A stretch of DNA of 28,067 nt from Rhodospirillaceae bacterium (GCA_002717185.1 PBDC01000057.1:6909-34975); one strand, 5' to 3'; positions 1-8,791 are shown, numbered from the stretch's first letter. Notes: generated by a model from the sequence alone, not told the origin. Made by a program: numbers and translations.

Positions 1-861
1 ATCCACCTGAAGACACACGCAAAAATTTCACTGGTCGTTCGCCGTGAGGGCGATCAGTTCCAGAGCTACTGTCATTTTGGGACCGGTAACTATCACCCGA
101 TTACAGCGCGAATTTATACAGATCTCTCCTTCTTCAGCTGCGATCCGGGACTGTGCCGCGATGCCGCAGGGCTTTTTCATTTCACTACGGGAACAGCAGG
201 TCCGGTTAATATGGAAAAGCTGTCTGTCTCACCGGTGAATATGCGCGAAACACTTATCGAGATGATCGATGATGAGATTCGCTTCGTGTCTCAAGGCCTG
301 CCAGGCACCATCTGGGTTAAAGTCAATTCGTTGGTCGATGGGGAGATCATCGACGCGCTTTACAAGGCGTCGCTAGCAGGCGTGAAAATTCATCTGGTAG
401 TGCGCGGGATCTGCTGTCTCCGTCCGGGTGTCCAGGGTCTATCCGACAATATCACAGTACAGTCCATAGTTGGACGGTTCCTGGAACATGGTAGGATCGT
501 ATGCTTCGGCCGCGGCCATGATATGCTGTCGGGGAAGGCCAAAGTTTACATCACCTCTGCTGATTGGATGCCGCGCAATCTAGACCGGCGCGTGGAGATC
601 ATGGTACCGATCGAGAACCCGACAGTGCATCGGCAAATTGTCGAGCAGATCATGGATCACAACTTTAAGGACAAGGCGCAGTCGTGGATCATGCAGTCAG
701 ACGGTACCTATCGGCGGCGGTCGCGGAACTCGCACAGTTTCAACGCGCACGATTATTTCATGACCAACCCCAGTCTCTCGGGCCGAGGCTCAGCTCGAGG
801 AACGGATGAGGCGGAAGATTCCGCTGCACTGTCGGTGCACGGGGAAGTTGAGGTCTCATAG
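1..861 (+). CDS. ppk: Polyphosphate kinase (PPK1), C-terminal part; 5' end outside the window
   Basis: The reading frame is open from the first base, so this is the last 286 residues of a protein usually near 700 aa. PPK1 reversibly transfers the terminal phosphate of ATP onto long-chain polyphosphate. Both catalytic histidines of the phospholipase-D-like core are visible: the HAK motif at fragment residues 6-8 (followed by HFGTGNYHPITARIYTDLS), and the LEH histidine at residue 163 (bases 487-489), followed by the SSADW-like stretch ITSADWMPRNLDRRVE. VRGICCLRPGV and the C-terminal FNAHDYFMTNPSLSGRG are also typical. An internal ATG at 211 is not the start, because conserved PPK sequence continues upstream in frame. 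It is convergent with cobC, with a 15-bp gap; the exopolyphosphatase gene often found beside ppk is not downstream. Family assignment is firm; only the 5' end is missing. Confidence 0.96.
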   Translation: MHLKTHAKISLVVRREGDQFQSYCHFGTGNYHPITARIYTDLSFFSCDPGLCRDAAGLFHFTTGTAGPVNMEKLSVSPVNMRETLIEMIDDEIRFVSQGLPGTIWVKVNSLVDGEIIDALYKASLAGVKIHLVVRGICCLRPGVQGLSDNITVQSIVGRFLEHGRIVCFGRGHDMLSGKAKVYITSADWMPRNLDRRVEIMVPIENPTVHRQIVEQIMDHNFKDKAQSWIMQSDGTYRRRSRNSHSFNAHDYFMTNPSLSGRGSARGTDEAEDSAALSVHGEVEVS

Positions 862-876
862 TTGTCGGCCGAATAG

Positions 877-1869
877 TCAGCCGAGCGCCCGCTGCAGACG
901 CGCCATATCTTCCTGGGTCCCTGGAACTCCGAAGCGCAATAGGTCCTTACGGTCGTAAAATTGCCTAACGAAAATGCCTCCTGCGCCTAGCCGTTTGAAT
1001 AGGTCGGGTACTGTCTCGCTTTGAACCAGTCGGAACAGGGCAGTGCCGCCGATGACAGTCAATCCCGTATGAGAAAGGATGTTGTCCAAGGCCTTGGCTC
1101 GAGCCATCAATGCGTCGTGTGTGCGCTCGATCCATGCTGTGTCCGCCAGAGCCCGTGCACCTATTTCCAGAGCGGGGCCCGATACTGCCCAAGGTCCCAA
1201 CCGCTCTCGCAGCGCAACGATGATCGGTGCCGCCCCGACGGCGAAGCCAAGCCGTAGCCCAGGCAGGCCGAAAAACTTGCCGAAAGAACGTATCGAGAGG
1301 ATGGGAGCGCCTTTCATGTGCGGTAGGACTGAGCAGGAGGCATTCAGATCCGCGAAGGCTTCGTCAACGACAAGCAAGCCGTCCGGTTTCGGAAGGGTCC
1401 GCGCCAGATCAAGAAGGTCCGCTGGTGCGATGGTATGGCCGTCAGGGTTGTTTGGGTTGACTAAAACGACCGTATCTGCGCCTTCAGCTTCTGCAAACGC
1501 TGAGATCGTCCAAATTCTGCGCGCTGTCTTGGTCCAGAGCTTTTCATGTTCTTCGTAGGTTGGACCCAGGATGGCGACCTTTCGGTTAGGTAAAAGGGAA
1601 GGAAGGAGTTGCAAGAGCGATTGTGATCCCGGTGTTGCGACGATCTCGGTGTTTTCCGGTACCTTGTAATAGCGGCGCGCTGCTTCGAGTAGCGCCTCTT
1701 CAGCCGCCGCCTGCGGTAGCCGTTGCCATGCTGCTTCGCTCAGTGTTGTATGCGGGTAAGGCGTGGCATTAATGCCGGTGGAGAGATCGAGCCAACCCTC
1801 GTTTGGCCGCCCGAAACGCGTCTCGGCTTCCTGCAGGTTCCCTCCGTGATAGGCTTCGGTCGATTTCAT
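877..1869 (-). CDS. cobC: Threonine-phosphate decarboxylase (cobalamin biosynthesis, CobC/CobD type)
   Basis: This PLP enzyme of aminotransferase fold I supplies (R)-1-amino-2-propanol phosphate for the nucleotide loop of cobalamin. At 330 aa it has the usual length. It opens with HGGNL (residues 8-12) and WLDLSTGIN, hallmarks of this subfamily rather than histidinol-phosphate aminotransferase. NPNNPDG (138-144) and VVDEAFADL (167-175) are the PLP-contacting loops. SFGKFFGLPGLRLGF holds the Schiff-base lysine at 198. In alphaproteobacteria the name cobC is used; the Salmonella orthologue is cobD. The expected partner cbiB/cobD and other cob genes are not in the window, so this copy is isolated. 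It is convergent with ppk and divergent from the DUF1028 gene. Confidence 0.93.
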   Translation of the reverse strand: MKSTEAYHGGNLQEAETRFGRPNEGWLDLSTGINATPYPHTTLSEAAWQRLPQAAAEEALLEAARRYYKVPENTEIVATPGSQSLLQLLPSLLPNRKVAILGPTYEEHEKLWTKTARRIWTISAFAEAEGADTVVLVNPNNPDGHTIAPADLLDLARTLPKPDGLLVVDEAFADLNASCSVLPHMKGAPILSIRSFGKFFGLPGLRLGFAVGAAPIIVALRERLGPWAVSGPALEIGARALADTAWIERTHDALMARAKALDNILSHTGLTVIGGTALFRLVQSETVPDLFKRLGAGGIFVRQFYDRKDLLRFGVPGTQEDMARLQRALG

Positions 1870-1970
1870 GATGCGCTCTGATTTGATCGCACCCTAAAAT
1901 TTTCTAGCAAGTGCGCTGATGTAATGACTACCATTGTGATGAAATTCAGTCGACCGAAGGAGAGAACGTC

Positions 1971-2675
1971 GTGACCGGCTTTGCTATCGAATTCAATACA
2001 TTCACGATATTGGGGCGGTGTCCAAAGTCCGGTGCGCTTGGGGTAGCGACGTCGACCGGCGAGATGGCAGTTGGTTCGCGGGTGCCATTCGTAAAGACCG
2101 CCGTTGGTGCGGTGGCGACCCAAGCTTTGACTGATCCCCGATTGGGTCCTAAGGGAATTGACTGGCTAGAGGAAGGCGTCTCTGCAGCCGATGTGCTTGA
2201 ACGACTTGCTGCGTCCGACCCTTATATCGAAGCGCGGCAAATCGGTGTGGTCGACGCACAAGGCCGCACGGCGGCACGTACTGGCAGCGAGAACCGCGAT
2301 TGGAAGGGTCATTACGAGGGGGATCAATTCATCGCTATGGGCAACCGGTTGACCAGCAGAGCGACGGTCGATGCAATGGTTGAAGCATACCGAAATAATG
2401 CTGAAGAAGCTTTGGAGGAACGGCTCATGTTGGCGATCGAAGCGGGACGTGACGCTGGTGGCCAACATGGCGGCCAGCGATCGGCCGCGATCAAAGTGTG
2501 CGAAGACTTGGACTATCCCATCGTTGATCTACGTGCCGATGACTATGACGATCCCGCTGCGGAACTTCGCCGTCTTTTTGATACCTACAAACCTCGTATC
2601 CCTTATTATCGGGTCCGTGCTGCGGACCCTTCTATCGGGCCCTTCTACCTATGGAAAGAGAAGCAAGGACTTTAG
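1971..2675 (+). CDS. DUF1028 family protein (Ntn-hydrolase-like fold, function unknown)
   Basis: Of 234 aa, it matches the DUF1028 family: NTFTILGRCPKSGALGVA near the N terminus, VGAVATQALTDPRLGPKG, a DPYIEARQIGVVDAQGR block, and a C-terminal VDLRADDYDDPAAELRRL segment. The start is GTG at 1971, chosen because a good ribosome-binding site (GAAGGAGA, 1956-1963) lies 7 bases upstream. Members are placed in the Ntn-hydrolase superfamily, but no reaction is established to my knowledge. The conserved block begins at about residue 9, so Thr10 would follow a short leader if the protein self-processed like other Ntn hydrolases; that is inference. The next gene starts 5 bp downstream, so the two are probably co-transcribed. 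Confidence 0.9.
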   Translation: MTGFAIEFNTFTILGRCPKSGALGVATSTGEMAVGSRVPFVKTAVGAVATQALTDPRLGPKGIDWLEEGVSAADVLERLAASDPYIEARQIGVVDAQGRTAARTGSENRDWKGHYEGDQFIAMGNRLTSRATVDAMVEAYRNNAEEALEERLMLAIEAGRDAGGQHGGQRSAAIKVCEDLDYPIVDLRADDYDDPAAELRRLFDTYKPRIPYYRVRAADPSIGPFYLWKEKQGL

Positions 2676-2680
2676 AACGT

Positions 2681-3481
2681 ATGTCGGGTTCGAAGCTTCG
2701 CGTTGGAGATATAGAGGTTTTCCATCGTTGGGATGGCGTCTCGGATGGCCCCATCGTAATGATGGCGCATGCGATGGGAACCAGCCATCGATTGTGGGAT
2801 TGGCAGATGCCAGCGCTGGAAGACCGGTACCGCATCCTCCGCTACGATTGGCGCGGACATGGTGATACCACTGCGCCGTTCGGTGCTTACACGCTGGATC
2901 AATTTGTCGGCGATGCGTTAGGGCTGATGGATGCGTTGAGGCTCGACAAGGTCCACTGGGTTGGAATATCGACAGGCGGGATGATTGGTCAGGGTCTCGG
3001 TATAGAGCATCCGGACCGGATCGCGTCGCTGTCACTGTGCAATACCACCCCGCAGGCGAATCAGGCCTATAAGGATTTCGTTGCCGAACGGCAACGGGTC
3101 GTGCAAGCAGGCGGCATGGTGCCGATCTGGGAGATGACCGATCGTCGCTGGTTTACCGATGCCTTTGCGGAAGAGGCCAATGCCGATTATCAAGCGGTGC
3201 GAGAGGTTTTCATCCGCACCACGGCGCAAGGCTACATAGGTGCAACTTCGGCAACGGCTCAGCTCGACTACAAGAACCGACTGCATCTGATTACGGCTCC
3301 GACTCTAGTGTTGGGTGCCGGTGATGACCCCGCTACACCGCCGGAACATTCGTTGCAAATCCACGACCGGATCGCTGGATCAAAGCTAGTCATGCTGCCG
3401 GGCCAGCGGCATTTTTCCAACGTCGAAGTGCCAGATCAATTCAATCCGCCCCTGCGAGCTTTTCTCGATTCGGTTACTTAA
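2681..3481 (+). CDS. Alpha/beta hydrolase, 3-oxoadipate enol-lactonase (PcaD)-like
   Basis: This is an alpha/beta-hydrolase-fold enzyme of 266 aa. The catalytic triad is readable: nucleophile Ser97 in GISTGG, Asp215 or Asp216 in GAGDDPATPP, and His244 in GQRHFSNVE. HAMGTSHRLWDWQ with LRYDWRGHGDT and the overall pattern resemble 3-oxoadipate enol-lactone hydrolases. No other protocatechuate genes are present, so the substrate is uncertain and an ester or lactone from another pathway is as likely. The frame opens at ATG 2651 inside the DUF1028 gene, but I choose ATG 2681: it lies just after that stop codon, has AAGGAC upstream (2665-2670), and starts where family similarity begins. It pairs with the DUF1028 gene in a two-gene operon. 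Confidence 0.88.
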   Translation: MSGSKLRVGDIEVFHRWDGVSDGPIVMMAHAMGTSHRLWDWQMPALEDRYRILRYDWRGHGDTTAPFGAYTLDQFVGDALGLMDALRLDKVHWVGISTGGMIGQGLGIEHPDRIASLSLCNTTPQANQAYKDFVAERQRVVQAGGMVPIWEMTDRRWFTDAFAEEANADYQAVREVFIRTTAQGYIGATSATAQLDYKNRLHLITAPTLVLGAGDDPATPPEHSLQIHDRIAGSKLVMLPGQRHFSNVEVPDQFNPPLRAFLDSVT

Positions 3482-4068
3482 ATAGTTGTCGATCGATTTG
3501 GTATGCGTTGAGAACGCCATCGCGACCGAACAGCATTATTCGATCTCCGTTTCGGCCGACCTGTCGGCAAAACTAACGGTCTCAGGACTAGAGCTTGCAA
3601 GTTAGGCAGTACGGGATATTTTTGATTCATTAACGCCTGACACCCTTTGTTTCACCATTGCCGCCAGCCACCGGTGACAGTGTGTCATTGCCAAATGGAG
3701 AGAATACCTACGTATTGTGGGGATTTAACCGGTGAAAGGTGACATTCTCTCTGTTCGATAAATTCCTACGCATACCGCATGCGGTGATCCGCGGCATAGA
3801 AAATCGGTCCCTTGCTTCCGGCTACTCCAAAACGGCTCCGACCTGGCCACTAGATATAACCGTATCCAAAGTCCCAATAGACCTTAAAGCGGCTCTTTGT
3901 GCTTTTGTTAATCATATGCGCGGGCCGACTTGCTTTTGGTTCCCAAGGTTACCGCGCTGACAGACAACCAAAAGGCTATAACGGCAATTATCGCGGGCAG
4001 CTGAGCGCCCCCATTCACCCGCATACAATGTAGTGGTGGTCAAAAACAACTAAGCTAAGAAATTCGGT
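3482..4068. other. 587-bp convergent intergenic region without a convincing gene
   Basis: This region separates the 3' ends of the alpha/beta hydrolase (plus) and hyuB (minus). It holds the hairpin at 3549-3573 and two similar blocks beginning GGTGACA, near 3672 and 3736. One reading frame at 3739-3960 has no recognisable family and no ribosome-binding site. The paired GTGACA blocks could be the worn end of an insertion sequence, but I cannot show a transposase or terminal repeats. Confidence 0.5.
3549..3573. terminator. Possible weak bidirectional terminator hairpin
   Basis: The inverted repeat GCCGAC-CT-GTCGGC (3555-3568) is flanked by GTTT and AAAC that can also pair. It lies about 70 bp past the hydrolase stop, in the convergent gap before hyuB. 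It lacks a clear T tract on either strand, so the terminator reading is tentative. Confidence 0.25.
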
Positions 4069-5676
4069 TTAATCCGCGATCTTCTCTTCAATGCGGTCCC
4101 GTGTGATGGCCGCCGCATCTCGATCGCTCAGCTTCCCATAACCGCCGCCGCCTGGCGTGCGCATTGTGATTGTGTCGCCAGTTTTAATGATGTGCTGTTG
4201 CTTCGGATCGACCAAATCATCGTTGATCCGCAATTCACCCTTGGCACCATCCTTGCCACCGGCAATGCCGGGAGCGGCGACCCTGGTGCGTTCCGCTAGG
4301 AAGGCGACGGCAGTTGGTGTTTTGGAAGTGCTCCTGAATTGGACTTCCTGTCCCAGCCCGCCGCGAAAACGCCCCGCGCCGCCGGAGCCAGGTCTCAGAG
4401 TTCTGTGATTGACGCGGAGCGGTGCAAGTTGCTCGATAACTTCGATCGGTGTCGTAGATATATTGCTCGGCCAGCTTAAGGTGCTTTGTCCGTCAGACTG
4501 GTTGGTGCCTCCCATTCCGCCATTGAAGAAGAACAATTTGGCGAAAGGTGCACCGCTTTCGGTCACGCCTGACTGGTTGATACACCAAAGCGGTGATCCT
4601 GCGCCGGCCATGATTTTATCTGGCACAACCTTGGCCAGCGCACCAAAGATCAACGATGGCACGAAATGGCCAATCAACGCACGCGAGCCGCCAGAGGCAG
4701 GGAACTGCGGGTTTAGAATACAGCCCTCCGGGGCCATTGCTTTGATTGGCCGGATTGAACCGTCATTGTTCGGTAGGTTTGGTGCAGCGGCGCATTTCAC
4801 GGCATAGGCCGTCATCGCGTAAGTGTAACACATGGCGCAGTTTATAGCTTTGTCTACTTGCGGTGCGGAGCCAGAAAAATCAGCCATAACCTCATCGCCG
4901 TTAATGGTAAGTTTGACCTTCAAGTCAAGCGGTTCGGTTAGCCCATCCGTGCTGATGGTATTCTCGTACGTTCCATCTGGAAGCGCCGTAATCGCCGCGC
5001 GCATGGCCCGCTCGGAACGCGATTGGATTTCCGTCGCCAGGTCTTCGAGAGTATCTAGCCCGTACTCCCGCATGAAAGTATCAGTCCGGTTGTCCATCAG
5101 GTCGAGAGCGGTAATCTGCGCCCACAAATCGCCCACCACCTCGTCCGGCGCCCGGACATTTTTGCGCAGTAGATTGAAGAAGGTTTCGTCCGGTTCGCCG
5201 GCACGGATAACCTTCATGATAGGAATCTGGAACCCTTCCTCAAAGACTTCACGTGGTTCGGGTGAACGGATTTTGCCACCGATATCCGGCGCATGGGCTG
5301 TGCTACCGGCGAAGCCGACGATTTCACCATTGAAAAACAAAGGTTTGCCAACGCTAATATCCGGCAGATGGCCGGTGCCCATCCAGATATCGTTTGTGAT
5401 CAATACATCGCCGGGCTGCAAGGATTCGGCAGGGAATTCATCGAGGAAGTGGCGGATCGTGCGCGGCAACGTGCCAATGAATGACGGGATACTGTCGGTT
5501 GCCTGAACTAACGAGCGACCCGCCGCGTCGGTGATGACGCAGGAAAAATCATGGCTGTCGCGGACGACTGTTGAGAAGGACGTTCGGACGAGCGCTGCTG
5601 CGGCCTCATCTACAATTGATACCAGTCGGGTCCACAAGACTTCGAGAGTTGCGGAATCAAAAGGGGCGGCAGTCAT
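4069..5676 (-). CDS. hyuB: Hydantoinase/oxoprolinase subunit B (HyuB family)
   Basis: The B subunit (535 aa) of the ATP-dependent amidohydrolases that open cyclic amides (5-oxoproline, N-methylhydantoin, hydantoins); related B subunits occur in acetone and acetophenone carboxylases. Family signatures are present in order: an N-terminal helix followed by VVRDSHDFSCVITDA, then GDVLITNDIWMGTGHLPDI (the NDPWxGGTHLPD-type metal-binding block), GGSRALIGHFVPS in the middle, and the C-terminal PGGGGYG typical of the family. Its ATG overlaps the TGA of hyuA by 4 bases (ATGA), so translation is coupled and the two form a complex. It is the last gene of the operon. The exact substrate cannot be read from sequence; N-methylhydantoinase is one option, discussed under findings. 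Confidence 0.92.
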   Translation of the reverse strand: MTAAPFDSATLEVLWTRLVSIVDEAAAALVRTSFSTVVRDSHDFSCVITDAAGRSLVQATDSIPSFIGTLPRTIRHFLDEFPAESLQPGDVLITNDIWMGTGHLPDISVGKPLFFNGEIVGFAGSTAHAPDIGGKIRSPEPREVFEEGFQIPIMKVIRAGEPDETFFNLLRKNVRAPDEVVGDLWAQITALDLMDNRTDTFMREYGLDTLEDLATEIQSRSERAMRAAITALPDGTYENTISTDGLTEPLDLKVKLTINGDEVMADFSGSAPQVDKAINCAMCYTYAMTAYAVKCAAAPNLPNNDGSIRPIKAMAPEGCILNPQFPASGGSRALIGHFVPSLIFGALAKVVPDKIMAGAGSPLWCINQSGVTESGAPFAKLFFFNGGMGGTNQSDGQSTLSWPSNISTTPIEVIEQLAPLRVNHRTLRPGSGGAGRFRGGLGQEVQFRSTSKTPTAVAFLAERTRVAAPGIAGGKDGAKGELRINDDLVDPKQQHIIKTGDTITMRTPGGGGYGKLSDRDAAAITRDRIEEKIAD

Positions 5677-7766
5677 GACACGTCCTTTGGCAGTTCGACC
5701 AACAAATTGCCGTCCGGGTCGACTTCGACCGTAGCGCCGGGTCCGACGATTAGGGTCGACTCATTTTCTTCGATGACAGCCGGGCCAGCCAATCGTTCCC
5801 CTGCAGTTAGGCTCGCACGGTCATAAACGGCAGTATCGATATAGTCATCTAATTCCGGAAACCGAACCGGACGCGTTTTTTGGGCTCTGGTGTCTTTGCT
5901 GGACCCGCCAATAGCCTTGAAGCCGACGGACTCGCCTGGGACTTCGGCCCGTAGCGAGACGCGAATGTTGATGATCTCTGCGTTTACGTCCGGTGGCGTG
6001 CGCGAAAAGGTGCGGCGGTAGGTGTCTTCAAAAGCATCCAATAGCCCCTCTGCAGAACTCGCGTCGTAAGGGCCTTCTGGCAGGGTAGTTACGACCTCGA
6101 AACCTTGGCCTATATATCGCATGTCGGCGAGTCGCGTGATATGGGCCTTACTCGCGTCAAACCCGGTTTCTTCTATTACTTTTGCAGCGTCTTGCTCGAG
6201 TTCCTGATATGCCTCCTCTAGGTGTGGCCAATCCATTTCGGTGAGGCTACTGGCAATGGTCACCACCCGATCGATCCGCGCCGGAGCGATAAGCAGGCCG
6301 AGTGCTGAGGCAACCCCAGCCGCCAAAGGGCAGATCAGCCGCCGGACACCGAGCTTCTTGGCCACGTAATAGGCATGGACGGGTCCGGCACCACCGGTCG
6401 CCAGCAGCGTATATTGACGCGGGTCCTTGCCCTGCTCGGCGATATGCACACGGGCGGCGCTGGCCATATTTTCGTTGACCACGTCGTAGATGCCGCGCGC
6501 GACGTCAACTACCGAAAGCCCAGACTGGTCGGCGAGCGGTTGCATCGCACGTTTGGCAGCATCTCGGTCGATCTGCATGCTGCCGCCGGCGAAATACTCG
6601 GCGTTGAGAAAGCCGAGTAAAAGATCGGCATCGGTCACCGTCGGATCAACGCCGCCGCGGCTGTAGCAGACTGGACCTGGCTCCGAACCGGCGCTCTGCG
6701 GTCCAACTTTTAGCAGATCCATATCGTCGATATGCGCGATGCTACCACCTCCGGCACCAATTTCGATTAGCTTGATGGCGGAAATATTGAGCGGTAATCC
6801 ACTACCTTCGGCGAACCGCTTTTCGCGAGCGGCCTCGAAGTGATAGTCAACATGTGGTTCGCCTTCATCCACTAGTGCTAGCTTGGCTGTCGTGCCGCCC
6901 ATGTCGAATGCGAGTACATTGTCGACACCGGCCTTGCTGCCGAAATAGGCGGCGACCAACGCGCCGGCCGCGGGGCCTGATTCGAGCAGCTGTACCGGTG
7001 AACGCTTGGCTTCGGCAATATGGGTTAGGCCACCATTGGAAAGCATCATGAAATAGGGTGCGCTGATGCCCAGCGCTGCCGTTTTATCCACGAGCTGGTC
7101 GACGTAAGTGTGCGCCAGCGGTTTCACATAGGCGTTGGTCACCGTCGTAGAGGTGCGGTCGTATTCGCGAATTTCTGGTGCGACATCGTGCGACGCAGTA
7201 ACAATCAGGTCAGGGTGTTTTTTGTAAATTGCCGCCAGCGCCGCATCCTCATGCGATGGATTGGCGTAAGCGTGCAAAAATACGATAGCGATTGATTCTG
7301 CGCCCGCAGCAAGCAGTGCGTCGACTTGGTGTATCAACTCATCTTCGTCCAGCGGCGTAATTACCATGCCGTCTGCTGCCATTCGTTCGGTTACTTCGAG
7401 GCGCAGATCCCGTGGCGCCAAAGGCTTTGGCATCGTGATATGGATGTCGTAAAGCTCGTATTTCCGTTCGCGGCCGATCTCGAGGACGTCGCGGAACCCT
7501 TTGGTCGTAATTAGTCCTGTGCGTGCGCCCTTGCGCTCGATCAGAGCGTTGGTGAAAAGGGTTGTCGCGTGCACGATACGATATAGTGATTCCGGCGGGA
7601 TACCACCTTCAAGTAGTTTTTCGAGAGCGGTTAGGACACCGCGCGACGGATCATCGGGCGTGGTTAGCTCCTTGCCCTTGGCGATTTGACCAGTCGCGCG
7701 ATCGTAAACGACGACATCAGTGAAGGTGCCGCCAATATCGATACCAAGAGCGTGTGTCTGTTCCAC
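5673..7766 (-). CDS. hyuA: Hydantoinase/oxoprolinase subunit A (HyuA family), ATP-binding
   Basis: The 697-aa ATPase subunit partnering HyuB. It starts with the acetate/sugar-kinase/Hsp70/actin (ASKHA) phosphate-1 loop GIDIGGTFTDVVVYD (residues 8-22; Hydant_A_N domain). The second phosphate loop is AFDMGGTTAKLALV in the Hydantoinase_A domain, followed by GAGGGSIAHID and GPVCYSRGG. LATGGAGPVHAYYVAKKLGV is the adenosine loop. The start is GTG at 7766, only 3 bp after the stop of the carboxymuconolactone-decarboxylase-like gene. Together with HyuB it hydrolyses a cyclic amide at the cost of ATP. Length and domain order match N-methylhydantoinase A and related proteins, and differ from the single-chain eukaryotic 5-oxoprolinase. 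Specificity is unresolved. Confidence 0.93.
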   Translation of the reverse strand: MEQTHALGIDIGGTFTDVVVYDRATGQIAKGKELTTPDDPSRGVLTALEKLLEGGIPPESLYRIVHATTLFTNALIERKGARTGLITTKGFRDVLEIGRERKYELYDIHITMPKPLAPRDLRLEVTERMAADGMVITPLDEDELIHQVDALLAAGAESIAIVFLHAYANPSHEDAALAAIYKKHPDLIVTASHDVAPEIREYDRTSTTVTNAYVKPLAHTYVDQLVDKTAALGISAPYFMMLSNGGLTHIAEAKRSPVQLLESGPAAGALVAAYFGSKAGVDNVLAFDMGGTTAKLALVDEGEPHVDYHFEAAREKRFAEGSGLPLNISAIKLIEIGAGGGSIAHIDDMDLLKVGPQSAGSEPGPVCYSRGGVDPTVTDADLLLGFLNAEYFAGGSMQIDRDAAKRAMQPLADQSGLSVVDVARGIYDVVNENMASAARVHIAEQGKDPRQYTLLATGGAGPVHAYYVAKKLGVRRLICPLAAGVASALGLLIAPARIDRVVTIASSLTEMDWPHLEEAYQELEQDAAKVIEETGFDASKAHITRLADMRYIGQGFEVVTTLPEGPYDASSAEGLLDAFEDTYRRTFSRTPPDVNAEIINIRVSLRAEVPGESVGFKAIGGSSKDTRAQKTRPVRFPELDDYIDTAVYDRASLTAGERLAGPAVIEENESTLIVGPGATVEVDPDGNLLVELPKDVS

Positions 7767-7769
7767 TGA

Positions 7770-8321
7770 TTAGGCCCGAAGGGGTAATTCTTCGCCGTCC
7801 GGCAACGGGGTTTGGGCCACATTCAGCGTCATGGAGATGATCGTGTAATAGCCACACAGGGCGATCAACTCGACAGCGCCAGCTTCGCCCAGTTGTTCAA
7901 CGACCCAGGCGTAGTTTTCGTCGCTTACGCTCTGTTTCTCATGCAACTCGTTGCAGAATTCATAGACCGCCGCTTCGTCGGACTTGATAAAGCTAGGCCT
8001 GCGGCGTTGGGCCATGGCGTTCACGATTTTCTCGTCTACCCCAACGTCCAATGCGATTTTGGCGTGTGCATACCACTCATATTGGGCGGTCCAAAAACGA
8101 CCTGTTGCCAGGATCGCGATTTCGCGCAGGTTATCCGGCAGGGTGCCATCGAAACGCAAGGACGCTCCCATACGCTGGATCGCGTCGGCGACGCCTGGGT
8201 TATGCAGCAGTGCAGCAAAAGGGCCGCGCACGCTGCCACGTGGTCCCGCGGCGATCGCGTCATGCGCTTGTTTCTGGGCCGGTGTCATGGTTGCTGGATC
8301 GATTGGGGCCAAACGGCTCAT
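7770..8321 (-). CDS. Carboxymuconolactone decarboxylase family protein
   Basis: A 183-aa all-helical protein of the AhpD/CMD fold. The core runs from about residue 50 to 150: LPDNLREIAILATGRFWTAQYEW, then YAHAKIALDVGVDEKIVNAM, which is the family's W..H.K.A..G segment. There is no CxxC, so it is not a peroxidase of the AhpD type. It heads the operon with hyuA and hyuB (3-bp gap), so it may act on the substrate or product of the hydantoinase; homologues occur in many small-acid catabolic operons without proven activity. Its start is ATG at 8321, downstream of an inverted repeat at 8383-8410. Family is clear, reaction is not. Confidence 0.86.
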   Translation of the reverse strand: MSRLAPIDPATMTPAQKQAHDAIAAGPRGSVRGPFAALLHNPGVADAIQRMGASLRFDGTLPDNLREIAILATGRFWTAQYEWYAHAKIALDVGVDEKIVNAMAQRRRPSFIKSDEAAVYEFCNELHEKQSVSDENYAWVVEQLGEAGAVELIALCGYYTIISMTLNVAQTPLPDGEELPLRA

Positions 8322-8382
8322 GTAACTTCCCTCGTGAGATTTCTGAATTTGTGGTCCAGATTAGCGATCCGCGGCGGTGGGT

Positions 8383-8410
8383 AAAGGGCGCAGCATGATT
8401 GTTGCCCTTT
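8383..8410. promoter_or_regulatory. Candidate operator (7-bp inverted repeat) between divergent genes
   Basis: AAAGGGC (8383-8389) and GCCCTTT (8404-8410) are perfect inverted arms with a 14-base spacer. They lie in the divergent region between the hyu operon and the DksA-like gene. The arms could be a regulator site or a transcript hairpin; only symmetry and position support it. Confidence 0.3.
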
Positions 8411-8452
8411 GTGATGCGCGGTAGCGTGTAATAATGGGCCAAGGAGGTCGTG

Positions 8453-8791
8453 ATGGCGATAAAACCGTCCCCGAAAATGGCGCGTAAGCGTCTGATCGAG
8501 ATGCGTCAGGAATTTCTATCGATCTTGGAATCGAGCAAAATTTCGCGAAAACCAGTCGAGCTTGATCAAAGTAGGGTCGGTCGCCTTTCGAGGATGGACG
8601 CCTTGCAGGATCAGGCGATGGCTTTGGAAACCGAACGTCGCCGAACGATCGAGATCCGCCGAATTAATGCTGCTTTGGAGCGAGTTGAGTCTGGTGACTA
8701 TGGCTACTGCTTGAACTGCGGCGAAGAGATTGAGCCAAAACGTTTGCAATTGGACCTGGCGACACCGGTTTGCATCGACTGTGCACGTTAA
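8453..8791 (+). CDS. DksA/TraR-type C4 zinc-finger protein
   Basis: A 112-aa protein with an N-terminal helical half and a C-terminal zinc finger CLNC-x17-CIDC (Cys86, Cys89, Cys107, Cys110). This is the spacing of DksA/TraR proteins, which bind the RNA polymerase secondary channel. The linker RVESGDYGYCLNCGEEIEPKRL is typical of the family. It is shorter than E. coli DksA (151 aa), with a shorter coiled coil, so it resembles the small alphaproteobacterial paralogues. The AAGGAGG site at 8441-8447 sits 5 bases before ATG 8453; GTG at 8450 would be only 2 bases away, so ATG is chosen. It stands alone. Whether it keeps DksA activity depends on coiled-coil tip residues that I cannot judge. Confidence 0.9.
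   Translation: MAIKPSPKMARKRLIEMRQEFLSILESSKISRKPVELDQSRVGRLSRMDALQDQAMALETERRRTIEIRRINAALERVESGDYGYCLNCGEEIEPKRLQLDLATPVCIDCAR

Noticed and set aside
2651..2680. Ten-residue N-terminal extension of the alpha/beta hydrolase
   Set aside because: Overlaps the DUF1028 3' end; ATG 2681 has better position and start signal.
3739..3960. 73-residue plus-strand frame in the gap before hyuB
   Set aside because: No ribosome-binding site, no recognised family, odd composition; treated as chance.
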